NCBI RefSeq assembly: GCF_001712755.1
Contig: NZ_MDKC01000007.1
Location: 62,001 to 126,000, forward strand
Direction of reading: 5' to 3'
Source of the DNA: Gottfriedia luciferensis
GTDB lineage: Bacteria > Bacillota > Bacilli > Bacillales > Bacillaceae_G
Length of the DNA stretch: 64,000 bases
Under the pieces are notes generated by a model. The model was not told the DNA's origin. It saw only the letters and a list, made by a program, of their open reading frames with translations, and did no database searches. Shown in pieces: positions 55,739 to 64,000 of this stretch (position 1 is its first letter; each line of letters opens with the position of its first letter). Position numbers and translations under genes: made by a program.

Positions 55739-56830
55739 TTAACGATTGATTTTAAATGCTTCGATCCAATTACGATTGACTTTCCGCTTAAGAATCAAAT
55801 CTCGAATTAACTTTCCAGTTGCAGGTGCAAGCAATATTCCATTTCGAAAATGGCCAGTAGCAAATAAGATTTGATCTTCTTCTGGATGAGTTCCAATAAA
55901 GGGATTATAATCGAGAGTTCGCGGACGTAATCCTGCCCAAAATGAATCAATTTTCATGTCTTGAATTTCAGGAAGCATTTTTTTAGCGCTTTGTATTAAT
56001 GACTCAATCCCCCCTAAGCTAGGTTTCTCATTCCATTCGTTGTCGACCATCGTAGCTCCGATGACAAGGCGACCGTCATTCCTTGGAACAATATATTTTT
56101 GTTCATGGAAAAGAGTATGTTTTAATGCAACCTTTTCACTTCTAACCGAGATGCATTCACCTTTAACGGGAATAATTTCGTGATGTAATCCAAGCTGTCC
56201 AAACAATGGATTACTCCAAACTCCACTTGCAACTACAATGGTTTTTGCTTCAAGATTGCCATTTGTTGTTTTAATTAAATAATGTGAATCATTTTTTTGA
56301 ATCTGAAATACATGTGTATATTCAAAAATAGATGCACCTAAAATTTGAGCACCTTTGCAAAATGCGTTACAGACAGAAACAGGCAATACATTCACATCGT
56401 CTTCAATATACGCTGCTCCAATTATGTTTGGATGAATGCCAGGTATTTGTTCTTTTAACTCTTCCTCGTTATACCAACGTGCCGAAGTTTGAGTGAGTAG
56501 GGGAGTTAATTGTTTTTTTTCTAAATCTGTATAAGCTAGTTTGAAAATACCACCTTTTTTAAGTTCAATATCAATTCCACATAATTCCTTTAATTCTTCT
56601 TGAAGGTGAAAATAAGTTAATTGACTGTTTCTAGCAAAAGTAAAAAATGACTCAGAGTGATCCCACTCGGAATGGGCACCAAGCATTCCAGCAGCTGCCT
56701 TAGTTGTTTTCTGCCCAACTTGCTGTCCTTCAAGAACTGCGACATTAATGTTTTCTTTGGCTAGATAATAAGCAATGGAACAACCTATTATTCCACCACC
56801 AATTACGACAACATCAAATTTCTTGTTCAT
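55739..56830 (-). CDS. thiO: Glycine oxidase
   Basis: 363 aa from the ATG at 56830, with AAAGGTG upstream; it overlaps the end of tenI by 17 bases. FAD motif VVIGGGIIGCSIAYYLA and DAO-family features GVWSNPLF, VKGECIS and FWAGLRPRTLDYNPFIG. It oxidises glycine to dehydroglycine for thiazole synthesis, the aerobic alternative to ThiH. Confidence 0.94.
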   Translation of the reverse strand: MNKKFDVVVIGGGIIGCSIAYYLAKENINVAVLEGQQVGQKTTKAAAGMLGAHSEWDHSESFFTFARNSQLTYFHLQEELKELCGIDIELKKGGIFKLAYTDLEKKQLTPLLTQTSARWYNEEELKEQIPGIHPNIIGAAYIEDDVNVLPVSVCNAFCKGAQILGASIFEYTHVFQIQKNDSHYLIKTTNGNLEAKTIVVASGVWSNPLFGQLGLHHEIIPVKGECISVRSEKVALKHTLFHEQKYIVPRNDGRLVIGATMVDNEWNEKPSLGGIESLIQSAKKMLPEIQDMKIDSFWAGLRPRTLDYNPFIGTHPEEDQILFATGHFRNGILLAPATGKLIRDLILKRKVNRNWIEAFKINR

Positions 56831-57428
56831 AAGTAAATTTACACCTTTCAAAATATTGCAAAGCAGCTTCTAGGGGATTTCGGGCAGAAAATATACCAGA
56901 CATTACAGCAATACCGTCAATGTCGTTCCTTTTTAGAACTTGTATATGTTCAGGTAATATTCCTCCGACCGCATAGATTGGTATAGTTAACGTTTTTTTC
57001 ATTTCTGGAATTAGTTCAATTCCATTAGGGGTTAATCCATTTTTACACTCTGTTTCAAAACAATGACCGTACATAATATAGTCAGCTTGATCATTTTCTG
57101 CCTGTATTGCTTCAGTAAGTGTGTGAACTGATTTTCCTACTCGTAAATTAGGAAAATATTCTTTTACATCAACAAGTGGAAGACCATGTCCTGGCAAGTG
57201 AATATTTGTTAGGTTAGAGAAAATAGCTATATCTAATCGATCATTTAAAACAATTTTTTTCATATCTACTTTGTTCATTTTTAGTAGATTTAAGAGTGAT
57301 ATTAGCTCGATTGCCTTTTTCGATTTTTCGCGAATATGTACATAATCAACTGCATCGATTATTTGAATTATTTTTGTAGCAAGTACTTCCACTGTGTGCT
57401 GATCATCTGTAATTGCAATAAGTTCCAT
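56814..57428 (-). CDS. tenI: Thiazole tautomerase (TenI-like)
   Basis: 204 aa, ThiE superfamily barrel. KSVHTLTEAIQAENDQADYIMYGHCFETECKNG contains the YGH...FET segment of TenI, where the His catalyses aromatisation of the thiazole; the ThiE phosphosynthase loop is absent. IYAVGGILPEHIQVL follows. It is the first gene after the TPP riboswitch. ThiE proper is not in the window. Confidence 0.88.
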   Translation of the reverse strand: MELIAITDDQHTVEVLATKIIQIIDAVDYVHIREKSKKAIELISLLNLLKMNKVDMKKIVLNDRLDIAIFSNLTNIHLPGHGLPLVDVKEYFPNLRVGKSVHTLTEAIQAENDQADYIMYGHCFETECKNGLTPNGIELIPEMKKTLTIPIYAVGGILPEHIQVLKRNDIDGIAVMSGIFSARNPLEAALQYFERCKFTYEQEI

Positions 57429-57463
57429 GTCCCAGCCACTTTCATTATCAAAATTTTTTCAAC

Positions 57464-57498
57464 AAAAAAACCACTTCCCTAAAAAAAGAAAGTGGTTA
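57464..57498 (-). terminator. Expression-platform terminator of the tenI leader
   Basis: On the minus strand AACCACTTTC / GAAGTGGTT is followed by seven T. It lies between the TPP riboswitch and tenI. Confidence 0.8.
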
Positions 57499-57524
57499 CA
57501 TTGCACGCGAAAAAAGTATAAAAT

Positions 57525-57622
57525 GCGCCACTTTCCTACGCAGGTACTAGCCTGTTCAGGTTTTGAGGGTTTAAAAGTAACTACTTTATTCTCAGCCCTT
57601 ATCAAGGGATCCCCTAGTGATG
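57525..57622 (-). ncRNA. thi-box: TPP riboswitch (THI element) of the tenI-thiOSGF operon
   Basis: Minus strand: ACTAGGGGATCCC, GGGCTGAGAATAAAG, ACCCTCAAAACCTGAACAGG, CTAGTACCTGCGTAGGAAAGT. These are the P2-P5 conserved blocks of the THI element, with CTGAGA and ACCTGA intact. It is coupled to the terminator at 57464. Confidence 0.96.
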
Positions 57623-57865
57623 AATATGTATGAAAATTAATCTTAGCATAGCATATAAAAAATAATATTCAATACTAAATTTATTTTTACTAGTCCAATT
57701 TATTACCAGAAATTGGGCTTGAAGTATAGTGAAATCAAGTGTTTTTAGTGGAATATAAAAACTAATAATTTTTTTAATTTGGAATTTCTGTAAAAATTTA
57801 GGGAAATAAAAACATTTACATTTTAAATTTGTGGGTTTATATTTAGGTGGAACAATTTAATCGAT

Positions 57866-57965
57866 TGACTAGGGGTGTCCAATTAGTTGGGCTGAGAGAG
57901 AAACGCGATTTTAGTTTCTTAACCCTCAGGACCTGATCTGGTTCATACCAGCGTGGGGAAGTTAG
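57866..57965 (+). ncRNA. thi-box: TPP riboswitch (THI element) of thiC
   Basis: Plus strand: ACTAGGGGTGTCC, GGGCTGAGAGAGAAAC, ACCCTCAGGACCTGATCTGG, TTCATACCAGCGTGGGGAAG. It is a complete THI element with good consensus. The 57630-57865 stretch between the two riboswitches is AT-rich and holds the two divergent promoters. Confidence 0.97.
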
Positions 57966-58017
57966 AAATTTCTCATTAATGATTACATAATTGTTAATGT
58001 AGTTTTACTAACATTTT

Positions 58018-58050
58018 GCCGGGTCTTAAATATAAGATTCCGGCTTTTTT
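58018..58050 (+). terminator. Expression-platform terminator of thiC
   Basis: GCCGGGTCTTA / TAAGATTCCGGC and six T, 52 bases after the riboswitch. Confidence 0.88.
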
Positions 58051-58106
58051 CATGCTTTAAATGGATTGGATTTCGTCCTTTTTAAACTAATTAAAAAGGG
58101 GAATGA

Positions 58107-59891
<1,785 letters not shown>

Positions 59892-59906
59892 GGGTGTGAG
59901 CCTTAT

Positions 59907-60077
59907 ATGAATAGGGTAGAAGAAATCATAAAAGAAATAAAGAATTTGGAAAGAAATATGAATCAGTTGAAAATTGAACTGAGCACAATTCAAAAAAACT
60001 GTGTACACGATTTCCAGAAGAAAGATACGATACAAGAATGCCTTAAATGCAATTTAATTGAAAGTTTAAGCTGGTAA
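59907..60077 (+). CDS. 56-aa Cys/His mini-protein after thiC
   Basis: It starts ATG at 59907, 15 bases after the thiC stop, behind AAGGGTGTGA. The first 35 residues are a charged amphipathic helix (MNRVEEIIKEIKNLERNM...), probably a coiled coil. CVHDF is followed 14 residues later by CLKC, a possible zinc-binding set (Cys, His, Cys, Cys). I have no firm family name. It shares thiC's transcript and lies before the common terminator. Confidence 0.7.
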   Translation: MNRVEEIIKEIKNLERNMNQLKIELSTIQKNCVHDFQKKDTIQECLKCNLIESLSW

Positions 60078-60092
60078 TAGGAATTAACAATG

Positions 60093-60131
60093 AAAAAACA
60101 AACCTCAAAACAAAGAGGTTTGTTTTTTTAC
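60093..60131. terminator. Bidirectional terminator
   Basis: AAAAAACAAACCTC / GAGGTTTGTTTTTT, shared by the thiC transcript and sspH. Confidence 0.9.
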
Positions 60132-60138
60132 TCGAGAA

Positions 60139-60318
60139 TTAATGTTCCGACAAACTATTGATTGAAACTTCTTCCTCCCGATCTGGTTGACCAAGCGGAT
60201 AGATTCTAGCAGTTTCATTTGTTTCATCAACATGTTGAATGTAAATTGGTACTCCATTATACGTCACATTTGCCATTTCAGGTGAAGAAGCAATCTCTTG
60301 AGCGCGTTGTTTATTCAT
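60139..60318 (-). CDS. sspH: Small acid-soluble spore protein H
   Basis: 59 aa. It begins MNKQRAQEIASSPEMANVTY and continues NGVPIYIQHVDETNETARIY, matching the SspH family end to end. GAGGAGG is 7 bases before the ATG. SspH is made late in the forespore under sigma-G and packed in the spore core. A second copy begins beyond the window's right end (63911). Confidence 0.95.
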   Translation of the reverse strand: MNKQRAQEIASSPEMANVTYNGVPIYIQHVDETNETARIYPLGQPDREEEVSINSLSEH

Positions 60319-60420
60319 AGTGAACCTCCTCTTAATTAAAAATAGAAACCTAACATATTATTAACCGTGGGGTGATTTGGTATTCATTTAAAATTTTTCT
60401 TAAAAAGCATGCCGCATTAT

Positions 60421-60462
60421 AAAGACTTACGCTCTTAAATTTGAGAGAAGGTCTTTTTTTTA
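60421..60462. terminator. Orphan terminator-like hairpin
   Basis: AAAGAC-TTAC-GCTCT / GAGAG-AA-GGTCTTT with eight T on the plus strand. No plus-strand gene precedes it, so it may mark a lost gene. Confidence 0.5.
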
Positions 60463-60554
60463 TTGTTTTTTAAGAGAAATGCTGAAGGTAAAGAAATGAA
60501 GTAAAAGGGAATAGGAAGAATCAAGCAAAGAGGCCTTATATACAAATATTACCA

Positions 60555-60624
60555 TTGAAAATGATTATCATTACTGCTACGATTGTAAACGGTAATTGAT
60601 AATGATAACTATTTTCAATAAAAT
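60555..60624 (+). promoter_or_regulatory. Fur-type double operator and promoter
   Basis: TTGAAAATGATTATCATTA (60555-60573) and TTGATAATGATAACTATTTT (60596-60615) both follow the Fur 7-1-7 pattern. The second overlaps a promoter: TTGATA, 17 bp, TAAAAT (60619-60624). Iron repression of the downstream gene is expected. Confidence 0.85.
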
Positions 60625-60635
60625 GCAAAGGAGGT

Positions 60636-60747
60636 GGAATTTATCGAGGATAATCAATTTTGAGAATTAAATATCAATTTTAAAAAAACACATGATATTA
60701 GTGAGAATTTAGAATTTCTTACTATAAAGAATTGGAGAACTTATTTA
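60636..60747 (+). other. Possible decayed leader ORF before the DoxX gene
   Basis: A strong AAAGGAGGTGG at 60628 is followed by no usable ATG; GTG at 60635 gives only eight codons before TGA (60660). The same frame then stays open for about 38 more codons (ELNINFKKTHDISENLEF...) with no start, ending at the beginning of the DoxX gene. It looks like a small gene broken by a stop. Confidence 0.4.
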
Positions 60748-60748
60748 A

Positions 60749-61282
60749 ATGGAATTATTCATTCAGCAACTAAAAAATAATGCTTTTCAATGTTTATTTA
60801 CTTTAATGCGAATTCTATTTGGAATTGGTTGGTTATTTGCTGGGGTTACGAAAATTACTGAGAAGCGTTGGTATAGTGAACCTGGGACTTTTATTAAAAC
60901 CTATTTTATTTTGGCCATTGAAAAGCCAAATGTCCCTGAGTTTTATAAATATTTCATTCAACATTTTGCAATGAAGCATTACTTATTTTTTAATTACACG
61001 ATTCCTGTAGTTCAAATTTTAATTGGCATTCTATTAATAATGGGTTTATTCATTCTTCCTTCTGTATTATTTTGTCTATTTATGCATATTAATTTCATTC
61101 TTTCAGGTAATATGAACTTAATAAGTTTAACCTTATATACAAGCGCTTTTGGAATTTTACTTTCTTTAAATCGAGTTTACGTGTTAAGTTTAGATCGTTA
61201 CCTTGGAATAGAAAAACTGTTCGTCTTAAAAAGTTCAGTACATATCAATACAATTCATTCAAAGCAAGCTCAGGCTTCTTAA
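60749..61282 (+). CDS. DoxX-family membrane protein under iron control
   Basis: 177 aa, four helices: about 18-35, 65-85, 92-110 and 118-140. FTLMRILFGIGWLFAGVTKI is the DoxX/DoxD opening. Relatives include the thiosulfate:quinone oxidoreductase membrane subunit and several redox-stress proteins. The Fur-type boxes upstream set it apart from ordinary DoxX genes. GGAGAA precedes the ATG. Confidence 0.8.
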   Translation: MELFIQQLKNNAFQCLFTLMRILFGIGWLFAGVTKITEKRWYSEPGTFIKTYFILAIEKPNVPEFYKYFIQHFAMKHYLFFNYTIPVVQILIGILLIMGLFILPSVLFCLFMHINFILSGNMNLISLTLYTSAFGILLSLNRVYVLSLDRYLGIEKLFVLKSSVHINTIHSKQAQAS

Positions 61283-61287
61283 TATAT

Positions 61288-61326
61288 AATAAAAAAACTC
61301 CTGTTAAAATTTAACAGGAGTTTTAT
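61288..61326. terminator. Bidirectional terminator
   Basis: AAAAAACTCCTGTTAAA / TTTAACAGGAGTTTT. Confidence 0.9.
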
Positions 61327-61338
61327 AGTTTTTAAAGA

Positions 61339-61470
61339 TTACCAGTGATGTCCATATCCATATCCGTCATATCCAGACCAGCAAGCTGCTCCAACAATGA
61401 TTAATAAAATAAATAGAACAACGATTAAAGCAAAACCGTTAAGATGGTGACCGTGATGTCCAGTACTCAT
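61339..61470 (-). CDS. YjcZ-family small sporulation protein
   Basis: 43 aa: MSTGHHGHHLNG, then the hydrophobic helix FALIVVLFILLIIVGAAC, then WSGYDGYGYGHHW. The Gly/Tyr/His ends around one helix are the YjcZ/YpjP-like small spore membrane peptide pattern. GGAGGT lies 7 bases before the ATG at 61470. It is found in spores of bacilli; its role is unknown. Confidence 0.88.
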   Translation of the reverse strand: MSTGHHGHHLNGFALIVVLFILLIIVGAACWSGYDGYGYGHHW

Positions 61471-61642
61471 ACATGTGACCTCCTTCATACGATATTTAAG
61501 GGAAACTCCCTTAGGGTCATGTAACTAATTGAAAATTACAATTAGGAGAGGTGGATAATGTATCGTATGTTTTTTTGCCAACTATGAAACTAGTCTATAA
61601 TGTAATTAGGCTTATACCTAGACGTAAGTTTTAATAAATGAA

Positions 61643-61903
61643 TTATTTTTCCTTAGGAAGTGAAATTGCAGTTTCAACTACATAACCATTTTGAAACTTC
61701 ACAGCAATTGTACCTAAATAAGTGTCAGTAGGCTGAAGTGTTTCGGTACAAGTAAAATAACGAATATGTACAACTTCTTTCGTATCTTTACTAATCTTTT
61801 GACAAGCAAGTAAATTACTTAGTCGTTTTAATGCAATCTCTCTTTTCACTCCAATAAGATCTTTTTTAATAAATGATTCATAATAATTTTTTAATGGGAA
61901 CAT
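61643..61903 (-). CDS. Hypothetical protein
   Basis: 86 aa from the ATG at 61903, with AGGAGCTG upstream; a frame open 16 codons further has no ribosome site. KREIALKRLSNLLACQK suggests a helical front half and the rest is predicted beta strands (YLGTIAVKFQNGYVVETAISL). No family recognised; no operon partner. Confidence 0.6.
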   Translation of the reverse strand: MFPLKNYYESFIKKDLIGVKREIALKRLSNLLACQKISKDTKEVVHIRYFTCTETLQPTDTYLGTIAVKFQNGYVVETAISLPKEK

Positions 61904-62036
61904 TTTAACAGCTCCTGTTCTTCGAAAATAAAATTTCCTAAGTCGTATCATATCATAAAGTAAATCTGTTTTTGTAAAGTTTGTTGTTGTGGATATTTAT
62001 CATTATTCTAGATTGTTGTGGAAAATATGTAACTAA

Positions 62037-62074
62037 CAAAAAAATCCCACTATAGGTTACTATAGTGGGATTTG
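62037..62074 (-). terminator. Terminator of the APC permease gene
   Basis: AAATCCCACTATAG / CTATAGTGGGATTT with a T run on the minus strand. Confidence 0.88.
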
Positions 62075-62079
62075 CTTAC

Positions 62080-63486
62080 TTATGCAGTTCGATTTGAATC
62101 CTTATCAAACTTATTTTTACCGTTTAGTTTAGAATTTTTATATCCGTATGTGCTATAAATTACTAAACCGATTACTAACCAAACTACGAAACCTTTCCAA
62201 GTAAATGATGAAAGTTGTAGCATTAAATATACACAGAATACAACAGCTAATACTGGTACTACAGGTACCCAAGGAGTTTTGAATCCACGCTTTAAGTCTG
62301 GACGAGTTTTTCTTAATACTAGAACACCAAGAGAAACAGCAGAGAAAGCGAATAGCGTACCAATATTTGTTAATTCAGCTAATTTGTTTAATGGAATTAA
62401 GCCAGCGAATAAAGCAACTAGTCCGCCAGTTACCCAAGTGCTTGTTACAGGAACTGCAGTTTTCTTGTTAACTTTTGATAATTTACCTGGTAATAAACCG
62501 TCTTTACTGATTGCATAGAATAGACGAGTTTGTCCAAACATCATTACGATTAATACAGTTGTAATACCGATGATTGCGCCAAGTGAAATGAAACCAGCAG
62601 CCCAATCTTGGTGAATAAATGCTAGTGCAAAAGCAACAGGGTCTTTAACACCTAATTGATCAAACGGAACGATACCAGTAAGAATTAATGAAACGACAAT
62701 ATATAAGATTGTACAAATTGTTAAAGCTGAGATAATACCGATTGGTAAGTTACGTTGAGGGTTTTTAACTTCCTCAGCTGCAGTTGATACTGCATCAAAT
62801 CCAAAGTAAGCAAATACTACTACTGCAGCACCAGCTGTTACCCCATGGAATCCCATTGGCATAAATGGAGTCCAGTTATGCGGTTGAACGTACCAAACAC
62901 CAACAACGATGAAAAGTGCTACTACTGCTAATTTTACAATTACCATGATCGTGTTAAGTTTTGCAGATTCTCTAACACCTCTAGTAAGAATGAACGTTAC
63001 AAGTAAAACAATAATTACTGCTGGTAAATCAATAAAAGTATGTTTAGATGGATCAAATGCACTTGTTAAAGCTGTTGGAAGGTTTACTCCAAAACCATGT
63101 AATAAACTTTGGAAATATCCAGACCATCCACTTGCTACTGCTGAAGATGCAAGTCCATACTCTAGTACCATATCCCAACCTAATATCCAAGCAATAACTT
63201 CACCAAAAGCAACATAACTATAAGTGTAAGCACTACCAGCCTCTGGAATCATAGAAGCAAATTCAGAGTAACAAAGTGCGGCGAATGTACAAGCTAAACC
63301 TGCGATAATAAATGAAAGAACAAGTGCTGGACCTGCATAATCAGCTGCTGCTACACCAGTTAAAACGAATATACCTGTACCGATGATGGCACCGATACCT
63401 AACATTGTAAGATCAAACGCCCCTAGAACTTGTTTAAGTGAACTAGGTGAACTACCTGAAACGGATTTTTTTCGAAATAAATTCAT
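62080..63486 (-). CDS. Cationic/branched amino-acid permease (APC family, YfnA-like)
   Basis: 468 aa with twelve helices. TMLGIGAIIGTGIFVLTGVAA is the TM1 substrate-binding stretch, and PEAGSAYTYSYVAFGE and FAYFGFDAVSTAAEEVKNPQRNLP are typical of the cationic amino acid transporter group of APC. It imports one or more amino acids by proton symport; specificity is unclear. GGAGGC precedes the ATG. A CodY-like box lies 87 bases upstream of the start. Confidence 0.88.
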   Translation of the reverse strand: MNLFRKKSVSGSSPSSLKQVLGAFDLTMLGIGAIIGTGIFVLTGVAAADYAGPALVLSFIIAGLACTFAALCYSEFASMIPEAGSAYTYSYVAFGEVIAWILGWDMVLEYGLASSAVASGWSGYFQSLLHGFGVNLPTALTSAFDPSKHTFIDLPAVIIVLLVTFILTRGVRESAKLNTIMVIVKLAVVALFIVVGVWYVQPHNWTPFMPMGFHGVTAGAAVVVFAYFGFDAVSTAAEEVKNPQRNLPIGIISALTICTILYIVVSLILTGIVPFDQLGVKDPVAFALAFIHQDWAAGFISLGAIIGITTVLIVMMFGQTRLFYAISKDGLLPGKLSKVNKKTAVPVTSTWVTGGLVALFAGLIPLNKLAELTNIGTLFAFSAVSLGVLVLRKTRPDLKRGFKTPWVPVVPVLAVVFCVYLMLQLSSFTWKGFVVWLVIGLVIYSTYGYKNSKLNGKNKFDKDSNRTA

Positions 63487-63862
63487 ATGAGCCTCCTCTA
63501 ATCCTATTTTATTAGTTTTTTAATCTTCTATTTAGAAAGTTTATTATTTTCTAATTTTACCTTAAAAAATAGAAAATTCTGACAATTAGCTGCGAAGTAA
63601 TTTAATATATTGTCTTGTTTAAGTGATTTTTATAATATCATACTTATAAAAATATTCAAAGAATTTTTCGACTTTTTTTTCAGTTTTTTTTAAAATGTGT
63701 AGTAAATTCGACATATTACTGAGTACCTATTTATTCAGTTAAAATGAACTAAATGGCGCTTGTACCATAAGTAACAACGATTCTCTAGAAACTTCATATT
63801 TCTTATGGTTGAAATTGTAATCAAACTAAATAATTAAATTTTTATGTTTTTTCTTCAAAAAT
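63487..63862. promoter_or_regulatory. Upstream region of the permease with CodY-like box
   Basis: Minus-strand AATTGTCAGAATTTT (63587-63573) matches the CodY consensus at 12 of 15. No gene or riboswitch is seen in the rest, which is very AT-rich. Confidence 0.45.
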
Positions 63863-63896
63863 AAAATAAACCTCCTTAATAGAGGTTTATTTTTGG
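63862..63896. terminator. Terminator of the second sspH gene
   Basis: AAATAAACCTC / GAGGTTTATTT with TTG tails on both sides. Confidence 0.8.
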
Positions 63897-63910
63897 GTCT
63901 TTTTTATCAT

Positions 63911-64000
63911 TTAATGTTCTTTTAAGTGACTTAATGATACTTCTTTATCATTTTGTGGCTGATCAAGAGGATAAATTCTTGCTGTACCCTCATTTTTATT
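63911..64000 (-). CDS. sspH: Second sspH gene, 3' part only
   Basis: The last 29 codons of an SspH protein: NKNEGTARIYPLDQPQND, then KEVSLSHLKEH, stop TAA at 63913-63911. It aligns directly with ETARIYPLGQPDREEE of the first copy. The start lies beyond the window. Confidence 0.93.
   Translation of the reverse strand, partial: NKNEGTARIYPLDQPQNDKEVSLSHLKEH

Noticed and set aside
57427-57633. Plus-strand frame across the tenI leader
   Set aside because: It overlaps the TPP riboswitch and its terminator on the other strand.

Overview
The window is about 64 kb of low-GC DNA from an endospore-forming Firmicute, most likely a Bacillaceae member outside the B. subtilis and B. cereus core (inference). 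Supporting signs are a gerA-gerB-gerC germination operon, two sspH spore-protein genes, a YjcZ-type small spore protein, CalY/SipW matrix genes, thermolysin-type neutral proteases, and AGGAGG-type ribosome sites with frequent TTG starts. Both ends cut genes. I see no rRNA, tRNA, prophage or CRISPR.

Layout. 1-4.25 kb: sugar operon of Gfo/Idh oxidoreductase, GH65 phosphorylase and glycerate kinase. 4.4-7.1 kb: chromate transporter and D-serine dehydratase. 7.3-13.7 kb: a reactive-sulfur regulon (class V aminotransferase, cstR, yrkE, rhodanese, yrkF, yrkH, yrkI, yrkJ) with six copies of one 16-bp ATACCC-N4-GGGTAT operator. 13.8-20.6 kb: ASCH protein, SAM riboswitch with metNPQ and an M20 hydrolase, DUF202 protein, alpha/beta hydrolase. 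21-24.6 kb: germinant receptor operon whose A subunit has an in-frame stop. 24.7-27 kb: mntH with an MntR-like box, and a P-loop protein.

27.2-36 kb is the most distinctive part: a divergent unit (calY-type matrix operon to the left, M4 neutral protease to the right) is present twice, each copy with a shared control region carrying a CodY-like and a SinR-like box. Copy 2 keeps sipW and a repeat-tailed exported protein; copy 1 appears to have lost both. An XRE-TPR regulator of NprR-like build follows copy 2, with no signal-peptide gene visible beside it.

36.7-40.7 kb: haem sensing and export (hssR-hssS-hrtB-hrtA) with an 11-bp-spaced GTTCA direct repeat before hrtB. 40.8-48.9 kb: pyruvate oxidase, MerR regulator with acyl-CoA dehydrogenase, and IclR regulator near an MFS carrier and a second acyl-CoA dehydrogenase. 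49-53.5 kb: copper cluster csoR-copA-copZ with a Met-rich membrane protein and a His-rich lipoprotein on either side. 53.7-60.1 kb: tenI-thiO-thiS-thiG-thiF and thiC on opposite strands, each behind its own TPP riboswitch, plus a 56-aa Cys protein after thiC. 60.1-64 kb: sspH, Fur-box DoxX protein, YjcZ-like peptide, an APC permease with a CodY-like box, and the end of a second sspH.

All functional names rest on motif and family recognition by eye. No searches were run.
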